64,000 nt of DNA from Lates calcarifer (Eukaryota; Chordata; Actinopteri; Centropomidae). The notes under the pieces are model-generated. The model did not search any database and was not told where the DNA came from. It saw only the letters and a list, made by a program, of their open reading frames with translations. Where the stretch lies: NCBI RefSeq assembly GCF_001640805.2, contig NC_066835.1:9356227-9420226 (forward strand). Direction: 5' to 3'. The translations under genes were made by a program, and so were the position numbers. This document shows, in pieces, positions 47,458-62,500 of the stretch; within the stretch, counting starts at the first letter, position 1, and each line of letters opens with the position of its first letter.

Positions 47458-50400
47458 TCACCTCTTCAGAGAGGAGGATTTGAGTTTCTGGCTGTATCTG
47501 TGGATGCGCGGCGAGCGGGAGTGCAGCTTGACAAAGAGCTCGGGGAATTTGTACTGGGGGAACATTGTCTCCAGGAAGCCCTCCAGGAAAACGTAGACTA
47601 GCCGACGGTTCATGGGTTGGTACTGAAACATGTCGAAGACGCGCAGGATGCCCTTTCTCGTGGTGTCCGCTCCAATGATGTGCTTCAGCTCATCTGGGGG
47701 CAGGGAGAGACATATAGTGGACAAGTCAGTGGTGAAAAGCAGGAACCTTTGACTCATAAAAAGCCTCTATAAAAAGCTTATGGAAGCAGTTGTGCACTGC
47801 ACCTTATCAGAAGTGTAATAATTCACCAAATGTGTATAGATTAACAAGTCTTCACCCATGAAGACTGACATCCTGTAAAACTGAAAAAATGTTTTGTTTG
47901 CCTTATTCTAGTCCAAAAAGCTGTAATGTGCTCATTACTGCACCTAGGCTGGGTGATGCATAGATAAAGTGTGTGTGTGTGTTTTCACCTGGCATGATAC
48001 CCAGCAGGTTGGTTTTGGCAGCTACTCGTGTCCTCATGCGGATGCTCTTGTCCCGACGGGGTGGTGTCTCAGCCAGTATACCGTTGGGCCAGTAGGAATC
48101 CCTGTATGGGGACAGAGGCACTTAGGGTTACTTCTCTCTGACTCCTCTGACCAATCAGATTTATTTCAAAGAAAAACGGAGGGGTTACCTGAACTTCTTG
48201 ACATAGTCTGCCACCTGTTCTGGTGAGGTCAAGTAGTCCACATGATCTACAATTTTCCTATAGAGACAAACAAAAGATTATTCAGTAATAAATATACTAA
48301 CTGTGCATTTGAGGTCATGTTTTTCTGAAATACTGTATTGTGTCTGTGTCTCTCTGACCTGTTGATGGTGTCTCCATATGTGGCTCTGATGAGCTGCTGC
48401 AGCAGGTTCTTAATGTTCCTGCGCAGCCACTGGTTTTTCTCCTTAAGGTCAAACACTTCGTCCATCAGCAGCAGCATTACCCTCAGCGGGATATTATCGT
48501 CCACCTGGACACAAAAGACACATGTTTATCATTTTCCCAAAAACAAGATAAAATAAATAAATATCTAGCAACCAAAAGGACTGATGGACTCACGTTGTCA
48601 TCGAGCTGGGCGGAGACACGACAGTGTTCGGGGTCGATGTCAGACTTGGGGAGGAGTGGAGGCACCTCGGAGAATGGAGGAGAGACACAAGAGGTTCCAT
48701 GAACTAACATGCCAGGGCAGTGAGCAAAAGTAAGAGGTTTCTGCTTCAAGACCTTTCTGAGGATGCAAAATACTTGAAGTGTGTTACCTTCAATATGGAC
48801 TGTTTGATGTCCTGGCCCAGTCTTTCTGACATGCGGCCCATGTTGTCAGACACCTTCGTCATGCCCTCAGCCAGACTGTCTGGCAGGGCTTTCACCGCAT
48901 TGGACATGTTCCTCATGGAGCTCCTCAATGGATTTACAAATGTGTCTATCTGATGGGGGAATGAAACAAAAGGAAAAAATATATTTTAGGAAACCAGTCA
49001 CAATCACTCGTGCCTCTGACCAAGTAACTGCTGAATTACAGATTAAAGCTGAGATCTGTAACTTGTAACATGTTCGGAAAACTATAGCAAAGATAGTGGA
49101 CAGTGATGTATGTTATTGTTTCACCTCATCACTGTTGGCATCCAGCTAAATTTTATTCGCTTTTTACTGAATTTGGAAGTCAACACAACAGGAAAAACTG
49201 TATTTCTCAGCAGCATGGAGGGGGAGCATCTCCAATTAAGTGCTAGTTTTGATGTGATGCAACAACCAAAACAAATTTTTTAGCTTTAATTCACACTGAG
49301 AACCCACTGCCTGCACACAGAACCACACTGCTTAGTGTAAGAATAACATTTAGTTAGTACTGGATCTCTGAGGCACACAGCTACCTCCCAGGTGTTAAAG
49401 GTCAACGACTTGTACAAAACTTTAAATCTAGCTACACATTAAATATGTGCCACAGAAGAAAATAGCTTAATGTAAACATTAGCCAATGTTTTGCAGTTAC
49501 CTAGTGGTAAATAAATGACACTGAAAAGATGATTTTTGTTTAAAAACGTTAACTGACCTTTCGTGCAAACTCTCCTTTGCCCTTGCTGTAGGCCTTGTTT
49601 TCTAGGAAGTCGTAGACATAAGGAATCAGAGTTGGGCAGGCCTTCACCATCTCTGGGTTCAGCAGCAACTGGAACACACAGAAACACACAAAGTTATTGA
49701 TGGACACAAAAAAATGATGCGAGACAAAAAAGGCATTTTATCTAATATGTAAAAGCGTTACCTGTAGGTAAGCATTGAGGTCTTTTTTTCTCTTCTCCAA
49801 GAAGTCTCTGTCCATGTTGTTGAACGTCTTTTTTCCTGGCAGCTTGAGGATCGACGCCAGATTCTCAAACTATAACAGAAGATATACAACAGTCAGAAGG
49901 AGACAAACAAATGCTCGTGTTGTTGCTTCGTGTTTTGACACTAACATTAACTTTCTTCCGGGAGAGAAATGCTGCTGGCTTCTTGACAACCGGTAAACAA
50001 ATATCCCAACTCGAACACACCTGTTCAGTGATCCTCATGTGGAAGTCGTGGAAGTCTGAGTAGCGGCGGTAGGTCTTCCAGCAGTCCTCGCTGCCATCCG
50101 GGTTGCGTCTGAATACGGTGATGGCGTACAGCGCGTAGGTCTTACCGTGGTCGTTGCAAACCCCTGCAGCACCCCAGAAGCCGGGGAGACAAGCGTCAGC
50201 TACCCCGCGTGGCAATTCATCCAACAGGGGAGTGGAGGATGGAGGGATGAAAGCAGAAGAAAGAAGGGAAAGGAAAGAAAAACATGTGCAGGTGCAAAGT
50301 GTGGGGGATGAGAAGCAAGCAAAAGAAAGAATGCAGAGCAGAGGATGTGGACATGTGATAAAAGGGAAGAAAATGTGACAGAGTGACAGGAAAGGTGAGG

Positions 50401-53400
50401 GTGGAAGGAGGAGGAAAGAAAAAGGAAGAACAGAAAAACAGTGAAGGTGATGGAATGAAAGAAATAAAGAATACTGGAGCAGGATGAAAGTGACACAGCA
50501 GATACATGCAGATGGATGGAGCTAGGAGGTGAAAAGTTGAAGGAAAAAACATGCAGGGAGGGGCTAGGAGGGACTAATATGCATGACAAAAATCACACTC
50601 TCTCAACATAAGCAGTTACAATACTAAAATCCAACACCAAGTCAAATTCAACGTTTTTAAACCTGACATGCATACACAAGTTGCCAGGATCTAGCACGTC
50701 TAAGACTGACACTTGAACACAATGTTAAAAAAACAGGAGGGTACTTGGGACTGTGTGTGTGAATGTGTGTGTACCTGTGTCAGAGATGAAGGCATGTAGG
50801 TGCATAGATTCATCATGGCAGGAGTTGGACAAGTCGTCCAAGGACTGGAATCACAAAAAACAAGTTATCATAAACTACACAGTTTCCTAACACAAATAAA
50901 AATGCCAGAGGCATCGCAGCACCAGGATTTTTCTAAACCCTGCAATGGGAATTGGAGACGACTTACTAGATTTATGCTTCCTGTTGGAGAACCATTAAAA
51001 GATTCTCCATCACCGTCATCGGATCCCCGGTAGCTCGGCTCTTTCAACATGTCCAGCTCTGCTAGCATGCGGACGTACAGAGGGCTCTGCTTGAAGGAGG
51101 GATAGTAACGTTCATCGCGTAGCATCATGTCATACACCTGTGGAAAAAATGTGCGAAACAGTTTGTTAGCAGGTGCAAGACACAAGAACTGAGGCGGAGC
51201 ATTAAAAACAGAACATGAAAATGTAGTATAACGAAGAATAGGTTCTAACTGCTGAAAACACTGTTCAGAGGTACTAAAAGCTATGAAAGTGGCTAAAATA
51301 AATTTAAAAAAATATTAGCACAGTTCATGAAACACTGTCCAAAAGATTTTGTACCTTTCTCTGGATTTCATCAAATATTTCTGGTGTGGGATCATCTTTC
51401 TGCAGCTTCTCTCCCAGTTTTGTCACAGACACCTCATCCACTTGCACCCTGGGAGACGCCTGTTAGACAAGAATCAACAGCAGCTGGACGTCAGTATTTA
51501 ACATTAGATGACACAGGCAGGAGGAAAGATTAAGTATAAGAAGTAAGTATGAGGAGTCAAACTTCTGAGAGATCAAAACATTTCTATATGGCTGAAATGA
51601 CTTTTGGCTTGATCCTAACATGCCTCCTACCTTGTCAGAGAGGTACTGTTCATAGACACCCAGTGCAGCAGCCTTCAGCAGTCCCTTGGTGGCGCTGGGC
51701 TGCTTCTTGCCGTCTCTCTGCCAGACCTGCATGGCCTCCAGCTGCTGTTGTGCCGTCACCCTGTAGCCCTCCACAGTGAGCCAGAAAAACAGCTCCGCCT
51801 GGGCCCCTGCTGCCTGCATGAAGTCTGGTTCAACACACCACACACCACAAAACACACAACACCACACACACAGTTTCAATTTTGGAATTTTCATGATCTA
51901 AACTAGCAGCATAAATGCTAAAATGACATAACTAGTCACAATGTTTAGGCTTTTGGCTAGTGTTCATGTTCCACACCAGCATTGACACAACTTGGCTTAA
52001 CTCCTAGTTTGCACACTCACAAACCATCCATCGTAATCTGACCTATAAAGTGGGGTGACCTTTTAAAAACTCTGACGAGGTCATGTGGGACTGTAAAGGA
52101 GCGTGTCCAACATGACAGGTTTGCGTTATAAATCGTTGAGAAATGGAATAAGTTATGGATTATAAAGATGATTAACAGAAATGTTCTGGATTAAGGCCTT
52201 GGGATGACTACAGTGACGTTTGGCATCTGTGGTATGTGTGATGATGCATTTCCAGAATTACCCATGAAGAACTGCAGGGCTATGTTGTGGACGAGGATGT
52301 GATCCAGTGGGATAACGCACAGCTTGCCAAAGTTGGCTGCCAGCTTCAAGGCATCCACCTCCTACACAGACACAGAATGAGAAAAGTCTGGTAGACACCG
52401 TGCAGAGAAGATTGCATTCGTAACTTAGCTGACTCCAAAAGATACAACTTGACAAACAAACTGACTTTGAGCAAAGACAGACGACACTTGTGTAGACAGC
52501 GTTTATATTTTAACATAAATAAGCAAATATCAAAATTAACCATACTAAAACAAATTTTACTAATGTATTTTTTTTTTTGGCTCCTCCAGTATAAGCACGG
52601 TGTCCTGTAGTTTCTCACCTTGCCAGACTGCAGCCTCTGGATCCTGGTCTCACACACCTTCTTCACAAACAGAAGACTGTTAATCTGGTTCTTGATCACA
52701 TTGATGTCTAAAAGACAAGGAAACAAAAAGACATCAGGAGGAGAGAAATGCCATGCATTTATTTTGACTTTTTTTATGTGCATGTGTGTGTGTCTCAGTG
52801 GGTGCCCACCATCTCCTGCAGTGTCCAGAGAGCGGAGGTACTGCAGTTCCTCCAGCACCTTGTCCTTGACGGCCTCCAGCTCAGCAGGCTTGTCTGTCAA
52901 CTTCAAGATGTTCATGAAGGCTTCATAGTTACAGCTGGAGTCCCGTATCTACACAAACAAACACACACACACTTACATTTACAGTCAATGACACATATAC
53001 CACTGCAAAACAAAATGCTGTTTCTGTCCTATTTCATTGGCTTGCTGGAGTGATCGTTGGCTGGTTTTACAATTATTTACACACAAAAATAAACGAATAA
53101 AACAAAGAGCTAAAAATTGGCTGATGGGTAGAAGGTATGGATAGGTGTGGAAGTCAAACCTCACCATCCAGATGACAAACTGGTTGATGTAGTCTGGGTC
53201 GCTCAGCTGGTTGATCAGAGGAAGCAGCACACCACGCGCAAGCACCTCCTAAGAAAAAACATTACAGTGCATTTCCAGGTACAGTCACTACAAACACACC
53301 GTCACCTTGTCTGTTACAGCAATGTGTCCGATTCAGCAGCCTGTTGTTGAAAATAATACTCTAGGAGAGGCTCATGGATGACTGCCAAAGTGGCACAGTG

Positions 53401-56400
53401 ACATTTATGCACGTCATATTTGTCATTCAGACCGGTAAAGTGACACATGTTGTGATTGTTCTGTGTAATATGTAAGTGAGCGCGAGGTTTGTGTTTGTGT
53501 ATCTTATGTGTACTCACCCTTAAAAAGTATCTCATGTTCTTGTTGTGGAAATCTCCAGGAGGTAGTAACAGATACAGAAGCAACTCACACAAATCCCGAA
53601 GGAAACCTGACACACACAAACACAGACACTTATGATTAGTTATTACTAGCCGTGACATCAAAGAGTAGCACATGTGTGAAATGTAAAAGGAGGGAGACTG
53701 CAAATGTGTTTACCCTCTTCGTCTTTATGTGAAGTGCACACTACGTCTCGACAAATCTTCCTCTCCATCTCCACCTCGGCCTCGAAGAACGAGTCCACCA
53801 GCTCCTCTGTTATGTCTCCTGTTCACACACAACTCTTCACTGTCATCATCTCTGCTAAACGCTATGAAACTATTTTTCTGCACCACAATTGTAATCAAAT
53901 CTTATTGTGTAGTCCATCACAAAACAGATAACAAAACCCTTATTAAGCTGCAAACTAAACAATCACTGATGAAACAACAGAGGAGACATGCCAAACATGC
54001 TAATGACTACTGTGGGTGAGACAGCATGTATGAATGTGTCTGCGTACTTTGCTTGTCCTCTCTGTCTGCGAGGCGATCCTGGGCTTTTCTGAAGACACGT
54101 AAATGGGTGGCAAAGTCGTCCACCAGGCGAGTGGTGAAGTAAGGCTGCCAGTCCACCTCTTTGGATCTTGACACACAAACACACAGGCAAACAAAAGTTG
54201 AAGAAATACAGAACAGATTTGGCTCATATAAACACTTAAATATCAAGGCAGAAAATGTTATGAAGAGAGAGTGTGTGTTTGTCTTGTACCGTGTGGAGAA
54301 CTGGACAAGGGCATTCTGCAGCGTCTGTCTGATCTCCAATAAGAAGGATTCATCCTCACTCAGAGTGTAGTACCAGTACTGGATATAGTCTCTCAGAGCG
54401 AACTGGATCACCTACAGAGAGAGGGACAGAGGAAGAAAGCAAAAATTTAATAAAGGCAACCTAGGAGGTGGACTGAGGACAATGAGAGAGGAAGAGTTAA
54501 TTAAATGCTACACCACAGTCGAGTGTGAGATGGATAAATAATTCCTCTTTGAAAGAAAATAAACATCCAGCATATAGATTACTAGGCTACTAGGTCCAAT
54601 GAGACCTGGGTAAATCAATCATTTAGCTGTAGTCTGTTAAATACAAAAGAAACTACAGTTGAGTAGTGTGATTAAATCAAGCCAACACATGAATCAGAAT
54701 AACTGTCAGTATCTGCTGCAGAGGGAGGGTGGGTTTGTTCAGGAATAATTTTTTTTTTTTTTCAAATGTAAATACATTTGAAAAAAAAAAAAAAAGACGA
54801 GAGAATGTGCCAGAAAAATCAAGACCGCTAATTCCTGTGAGAGAGCATGACACAGGTTTACACGATGTCATGTTCAGTTTTGCAAGATCTCGAGGTTCAC
54901 ATGCTGCTGAAATGATTAGTGTAAAATCCCAGGGAAGAAGGGAGGACAGAGACACCACAGTATAGCAGTCAGGGTCATCTGACCACGTCAAACTGCTGTG
55001 TCTGCACCTAACTCTGCTGGCCACGCTGCTTTACTGAGGACAACATACTAAAAGCCGGTTTTGTGCTGTGTTGTAACCACAGGACAGGGTGGAAAGAAAA
55101 CCTGTGACCAACAAGCAAAAGCCACTAAGTTCAAAGCTGACAGGCAACTTAACCGTCGTTTACAGGATCTTTTTACACGTGTTAAGCTGAGTAAATCACC
55201 AGCAGACTCACAGTTTCATTTCAGCCATGCAACAGCCTTTTCTTTTTCCTTAAGCCACATGATGGTGAAACACTAGTAGTGTGACAGTGTAACAGTAAAG
55301 ACACTTTCAGTTCCACTTTCTATTGAGTCAACTTTTTTCTTTTACCGGACAGTACATCTGATAAGATTTCAGGAACACACATAAGTACGGCATTGTTAGT
55401 TCACATCATTTAACCAATCTAGAATACATTTACAAAGGAAAAATAGTTTATTTTGGACCCTTTTAAACACAAGTCATTGTATTAATTCAGAGGTAACAAA
55501 AGTGTTTTTGAAAGAAAATCTGCTAGTTTTAAGTATAGAGAGAAAGTGGTGATCTATTTCAAAAATAAGACATAAAACAGGAGTACAAAGTAGACGAATA
55601 CATGAAAAAAGGCACCTAAAAATATTGTATGAGATGACATGCCAGTAAATTTTACTATAACACAGGAGCAGAACTGAGATTCATTCAGTGAAAAACGAAA
55701 AATACCTTTCTTAGGTGTGTGCTAGCAATATGTTTATTCAGACCCCAATGTCATTAATTAGGCATTAACATTGCTGTCTGTGCGGTGCTTTTTTTCTGGC
55801 CAATCTCTCTACTACTCCATTACCAGTTCATTCTGCTACTCTCACAAATGAGTGAACAGTCAGAACTTCAAAACAGAAGGGAAGCCATTTAAAGTTATCT
55901 GCATCCAACCAATTATTCAGTTTTCCTCATATAAAGCACTGTCAGTTTTTTACTGTAACACACACACACACACACACCTGCTGTAGTGGTTCATCTATGA
56001 AACTGGAGCCAGTCAGTCTCCTGTCAATCTTTATAGGCTTCATCTCCAGCTTCATTTCATCCAATGTCTGAAAAACCAACACAGAATGATGAGAGCTGTA
56101 GTGAAATGTGAGCAAATCAATAAGAACCATAACAATCTAAATGGTAACTGGCAGGCTGACTTCAGCAACAAAGAAACTTGATTAATTAATTTGTTTGTGT
56201 GGGCGAGATCAAAATGTGTGTGTGTTAAAGGCAATTGTGCTTTTACCTTCAGTATACCAATCTGTGTAGGTGGCAAGTAAGAATGCTCGCATTTTTCCAG
56301 GTGTTTCTCGGAGTTGATCTTCCCATAGAGCAGAGTGACCGCAAAGCCCCTAGAAAACAGAAGTGAGAACAAGTGAAGTTTAACGACTGATCTATCAGCG

Positions 56401-56591
56401 CTGAGCCCTGTGGTTGATGTGAAAGAGAACGCTTATAAACAGGGATGACTGTATAGTTTTATTGGTCTTTGTGCTTACCCTCCAATGAAGCAGAAGATAT
56501 AAAAGGCCAGGTAGAATATGGCAAAGGGTCCAAAAGTGACGAGGAAAAGCACGACTCCAAGACCCCCCCATCCCCAGATGGACAGACTGGC
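47458..56591 (-). CDS. snx13: SNX13, sorting nexin with PXA, RGS, PX and nexin-C domains
   Basis: Coding exons in transcript order: 56591-56479, 56349-56247, 56067-55978, 54411-54290, 54166-54048, 53818-53714, 53606-53518, 53248-53165, 52948-52810, 52707-52619, 52361-52262, 51824-51631, 51459-51355, 51137-50967, 50844-50775, 50163-50021, 49869-49762, 49668-49558, 48949-48788, 48665-48594, 48504-48359, 48257-48189, 48101-47989, 47693-47458. All phases agree, giving 950 residues. Order of parts: hydrophobic membrane region (ASLSIWGWGG then a Phe-rich segment), PXA, RGS (about 52361-50967), a DGDGESFNGSPTGSINL linker, PX with WKTYRRYSDFHDFHMR (50163-49762), and nexin C with GRMSERLGQDIKQS. The initiator exon (only about four codons in human) is not seen. 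Family role: endosomal/ER-contact protein and GTPase activator for G-alpha-s. The VYADYDPYAVA segment of human is absent between exons 50775 and 50163. Confidence 0.95.
54412..55977 (-). other. Large snx13 intron
   Basis: The 1.6-kb intron between the exons ending at 55978 and starting at 54411. It holds the palindrome at 54749-54795; otherwise AT-rich with no recognisable gene. Confidence 0.7.
54749..54795. repeat. Long perfect palindrome in an snx13 intron
   Basis: A T-run, then CAAATGTA, two A bases, TACATTTG and an A-run. The arms pair over more than 20 bases with almost no loop, so single-stranded DNA or RNA would form a hairpin. No coding content. Confidence 0.85.
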
Positions 56592-59500
56592 CTGAAACAC
56601 ACACAAACACAAAAATCAGGCGGAATACTTAAACCAGGACAGACTTCTATGCCAATATGTATCTATTTGAATTAGTCTGGGGACCATTAAGTTAGTCTGA
56701 AGAAATACTTCCTGCCTCCTGTCTGATGAAGACATTTAAATTTCATATCACTGACAAACAGGTTTTTTAACTTGCAGCTCTAACACCAATTAAATTTACA
56801 TCATTCATGTTTTAAGGCACTGGATTACAATTTGTTTATATTACTGATTCTAACTGCTCTTCCATTACTGTGTTGTACATTACTGTGTGCAGAAACAGCC
56901 CTGTATCTTTGTGTTGATTCAAACTATTTGCTTATATTTGTGATTAACCTGGAAATTGTATGATCAAAATAATTTATCATCTGGTATTTTAAGTAATGTC
57001 TGAAAATGGCTTAATCTTTTCTCCCAGCCCCATCATAAATCCTTCACATAAAACTTTTTGGGGTCAACTATTCACTCCATTGTAGAGGGAAAAATAACCA
57101 TAAACACTAATTGTACTGTACAATGACGTCATCCACACAGCAGAAAAAATGCTGTTCTACACTTCAGATGTTGGCACAGGAAAAGATTATTTAAAAAGAC
57201 AAATTGTGGTGTGTTGTATTGATAGAGAGTATCAGATGAAGACTGCAAGTGTGTGTATGCATGGCCGTGAGTCACATCCTATGGTTTTCCTGTTATTGTC
57301 AGTGCAGGAAACCAAATTCTTGTTTCCAGCTAACACCTCTCTGTCCCAGTTTTCCATATAAGTGACTCTAGTGGCTCTATTTTCAGTCCCATGCTGTGCC
57401 AATGCTGCAGATGCCATTACTGCAATGATAAAACACCAGAAAACTTAACTGTTACTTTCAGCCGCTCAATATGTGAGTCAGGGAGGGCAAGGCCAGCCTG
57501 ACTCACGGAAGCTACTGTCACTGTCTAAGTGGCGCTGGCACAAACAGCACAGCCAATACTCACTCAACTCAATGCAGGCTGAGGGTGTTTAAACTGGAAG
57601 TGACCTCCATCATGACTACTGATGCTCACACATAAGATGAACTTTTATGTTTCCTTGCATTTTCTTGGGTCATGTTCACCCATGATGTAAAAAGCAGGTT
57701 ATTTGCTCTAAAGCATGATTGGCTGCTTGCTGACATGGGAGACTGAACCCTTACTTACAGGACTCTGCAGCCATTCATCCACTTGCTCTAAAAAGTACAA
57801 GATCTGTAGGGCTGTTTTTGTGTATTAATGGAGCCCCCTGCAACTCTGAAAAGGATAAACGGGTTAAGACAAGTGATGGCGATAAACAGTATATACATGT
57901 GTGAGCTGTGTTTATATTAGGGCTAGACTGATATATCAGTCCATATTTATTACTATTACTATTACAGATATATTGTGTTTGGTGTATGTTTCAGCTGAAA
58001 AATAAAAAGAAGTTGCAGTACAGAAATGCAACTAGAAAGTAGCTTTAATGTCACTTAATTTAGAAACAGTGTCACCTTTATAAGATTATTTTTCAGCTGT
58101 AAAATGTCCTGCTCTGTAGAACAAATGCAATGCATCTGTATCAAAGGATTTATACTATGTTAAAAATAAATTACCATCAGCCCATTTCTCATCAACAAAT
58201 TTTTTTAAACTTGACATTAGTATCGGCCTAAAAAGTTCAGTATCTGTCCTTAATACATACTTTATATGTGTTTCTGTGTGTATGCATGCTGGGGGTTGTT
58301 ATGTGAAGGATGAGCCTGTCATAGTGCTTCAGAAGTTTAAGTGTCCCAGCAGGTGCAAGCTGGACAAATAAAACCAGGCCGCGCAAAGCTTAGCAAAGTA
58401 CTTGTAATATATGCAGTGTCATGTGGTAATGTGAAAAACGCAGTTATCTACATAATGGTGGCAATATGTGAATAACTCTCACAGTCACACGCTGTCTAAT
58501 GCTGGCGCTCTGGCAATGGAGCCATCGCTGTAGAGTCACTGACAGACATCCTGATGATCGCCGGTGATGATCTTCGGCTGCCCTACATTCATACTAGAGT
58601 TCCTTAGATAAGCAGCTCCACTGATGGAGCCAGATAAGGACAGACAGAGCTTCCTCAGGACACTGACACATTGTTCTCTCTGCCACAGCCAGCTATGGAC
58701 AATCGGATGACACACATTAGACTAGCTGCCAAGTGTGTCACATTCGGAAACATGGGCAGCTTACTATGTATAGCATGACCACTGCACACAGGCAGGCTAT
58801 GGATAATCATCGCTGTGCAAACACTTGTATTGATATATGGTCAATTTAATACAAATTCGCAAATCAGGTGCAACCTGCAGCTTTACAAACATGCAACTCT
58901 GCAATATTACTTATTATTAGAAAATACCTTAGAAACATTCTGAGTAAAAACCCATTGAACACACATTATTGAATAAGGCTACTGCAGATGATTAAGAATT
59001 TAATCACTAATTGAATTAATTTAATGATTAATGTATGATCAGATATAGGAACTACATTCCGCTCAGTACAACAGTTTTTGTTCAACAAAAATTTTAAGGC
59101 TGTGCTGCTGCCAAAATGCACAAGCATGCCTCATGACTAGGATGTCCTGATGAAGTTTTCTTTTGTTTCCAGTCCCTGATAACAAGTATCAGCACCAAAA
59201 AGATTAGTGACTGGGATACCAAGTGCCCAGTGTATAGCAGTGGGCAGGCTGAACATGCTACAGCATTGCATCTAGACATCTCTACAGGAGGGGTGAATCA
59301 GGTTATGAAAATTAATACACATGTAGTATTCTACCTCTAAAGTAGGATGAACATTCAATACTTCAATTTAAATGCAAAGGAAAGTCATTGTTCTAAACTC
59401 TGTAATAAACTAAACTTACTGTAAGAAATATATTACAAAGAAAAGTCTGATATTGTCCACATATTGCACTCAGCCTACTAAATCCATACAGTATCTGCAT

Positions 59501-62500
59501 TAATATACATGTTTTTGACAATAGCTGCTGTAGTCTCATATTAGATGTTGCTCAGCTAGCTTTGCTTGTTGACAGTCCCTGTCAGTGTGGATATCTCTAT
59601 TCAAACTGCCCACTATTGTTTGTGCTGCTCCATGGTGTACCCACAGCATGATGGGTTACAACAAACAAAGGATCTGAATCTGATCAGGCTTCATAAAGCT
59701 GATAACAGTCAATTAAAAAAAATGACTTGACTGGCTCCGGTTCAGATCATGCAGATCAGCTTGTGATACCCCCTGATTAACACACCAGCCGAGAACCACA
59801 CGGCACTCTGGGAAAATGAAAACCCGATGCTGATGGCTGTCAGCAGGACCTACTGACCCTGACTTTATTTGCTCACTGTAAACCTACAGCCTACTAGACA
59901 GGCTAAGATCTGTCAGAGTGTAGGCCGAGACAAGACAGCAGAACTGGTTTTAAACATATGGGTCATTGCGCTATTAGAACAACGAGCACACCTTGGAGTA
60001 TAAGACAGAGATAGTCACTTCATTTACAAACCTGGTTACAGGAGAAATCAGGGGCAGGAAATATTAGAACATGTTCACATCAGCTGCAACAACATGATGA
60101 CTCTACAACCCTTGTATTACATGTGGTGAATAATCAGCTCTCTCCCCTGCACCCTACCGTATTTTGATCCATGGCTGATGTATTTAATTGTATTAGTTAC
60201 GTAAGGTGCTGCAGACTGAAGCGTTTTTCTTTTTTGTTGAATCATCTGGCCTGACAGCATAGTAAGGGAGCACACATTTTTTTCTTTACAGTAGAAACCA
60301 TTTCATTCTCACAAGCTTATTATTTTGGATGAAAGTAAGCACCATTAGTATTTGCTTTCATCGCTCTGTGATGATTTCATAGCATTCTCTGTCTGAAATA
60401 TTTCTCTACACTACAATGCCAAGATCTCTTGAGTGCACAAACTGGTGTATGGGCTGCAGAATGTGTCCAAACTGGCTGGACTACCCCCTCTTTTTCAAGT
60501 CATAACTGGCTCGAACAAAGTCACTAATAGCAGGGTTAGGACTATAGGAAGAGAACTGAGTCTAGCCAAAGAAGATGCTTACTATTGCAGCAGAGCTAGG
60601 ACTGGTAGAGATACAAAGGACTGCTACTCACAAGACAGTTTACTCCCTGCCACAAACTTTGACTATCATAAATGAATGGTAATGTCCTGACACTTCTAAA
60701 GCAACTACAATACAGGACACAGTCATAAGCTATGATGTTGTCACCATTTACAAGAAAAACTAATTAAACTCTAGGTACTGACTTTGATGCAAACTTCAAT
60801 GAACAGCTTGACCTTTAGAAACACATCTACACTGTTTATCTTTCACCCACACAGTAATCACAGAGAAGGCAGTTACTCCACTGTTGGCATTGTTCAGAAG
60901 CTTTCAGCAGCCCACTGCAGTCATTAGTGACACATTTATTACCACCAAGCCTAAGCTATGTGCTAACAGGCGACTGTATTATATACACACAAGATAACAA
61001 TGTGATAACACAGTCTGTCCGGATGAACCTGAAGCAGCAGCAACTCACTAAACCTCTCTAGCTGACAACACAGACCTTTGTAAGCCAGACCCAAGAGCAC
61101 ACTGTCAGACACATCAGTCAGAGCTGGCTAAATTATTTTGACATTTTGAATTACGTCAAGCCTGATTCAGTGCATGTGGGCCAGGTTTGTGCTTGACAGA
61201 GCTAACTGTAGGCAGCGTTTCCTCCAAGTACTGTTGTAAATACAAGGGCCGGAGTAGTTTAAGTCCTAGGTTAATAGGCAAATTCCTATATCATTTTTAA
61301 TGAATACTGCAGCTCAAAAACTGCTTTTATTTAGACAGTCAGTTTCTTATTTTTTAAGATATGTGCATTAAAGTGCAAATGCAAATGTAGAGGGATAACA
61401 TTTGGAACTCCTGTCCAAGTCCTTCGTGCTCAATGCAATCATTCCCTGAGAAAGTATTTGAATGTAGTTCAAATGGGTAATGTAAGTCTGGTCTGACGTC
61501 AATGGTGCCAGCGAGCAGCAGCAGTGAATGTGGAGGCTATCAGTAGGGCTGTGTGATGAGGCGATGAGGCTGTGGAGGCTTGGCTCTGTAGGAGAGATGA
61601 TAACCAACACTCTTGAGTCATTACAGCTTACACAGGGTTTTAAACATGAACCATCTGTTCCAGTGATTAACACCAAAGCCCATTGGGGACGTACACATCT
61701 AAACATCTAGGCAATTCTTTACGCAACCCACACTGAATAGACACACATAAACAATACTTACAGTCTCTAAACAGACAGACACAAAAGTGCAGACTTTCAC
61801 TGGACATTTGATTACTGGGGATGGGTGGACAGCATAACTGAAAATTAAAATCTTACTGGAAATGAACAATAAAACTTATGCTTCATAAGGTACACCATTG
61901 TTGGAGGCTGGCTGTCAGACTGCACATGCACATGCTCTCACACACCACAGTTTATGTTACTGATGTGACCTAAACATTGTTTTCTAAACAGAGATAGATA
62001 AGATGACTCAGTGGCTTACTTTATAAGATTGAATCTTGATTGTGTTATTTGTGTGATTCTATTATTTCTTCTTTATAATGACCTGAATCCCAGATCTAGT
62101 CTTAAATGATGATATCAATTCATGTCCTAGATCTTTCTCTCAAACACACATTTATAATCACTAATAGTGATTTGAACTGTGCATAATCTAAATCTAAAAA
62201 AGCACTATCACATAGAGAGAGGCAAGGTTTTTGAGGAGTGTTCTACTGTTGGACGTCCTTGACTCCAGGCACATTCAGACAAGCACACACAGCTTCTTAT
62301 CAGTGTCTTAGAGATTATCATTTCCCAGATTTCCTGGCGCAACTTAAAAACAAATCCAAGCACAACTACACACATACGGCTATGTGCATACCCAGACACA
62401 CATGTGAGGGAAGAACCACTTAAGGTTAGATATTTCTATTTTTGAGACCCATGCTTAAGTCCACAAGCATCTAGCTGCAGCCCTGATCAGTGTGGTCATT

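Noticed and set aside
50200..50589. A 129-codon and a 111-codon minus-strand open frame
   Set aside because: They fall in the purine-rich snx13 intron between 50163 and 50775; low-complexity Ser/Phe/Pro content and no family signature.
59635..59649. Minus-strand ATG CTG TGG followed by GTAC as a possible snx13 first exon
   Set aside because: It resembles the M-L start of SNX13, but the donor context is weak and the rest does not match; three codons are too few to support a call.
60433..60675. An 80-codon plus-strand open frame
   Set aside because: No recognisable motif, no splice or promoter context; expected by chance in 7 kb of AT-rich DNA.
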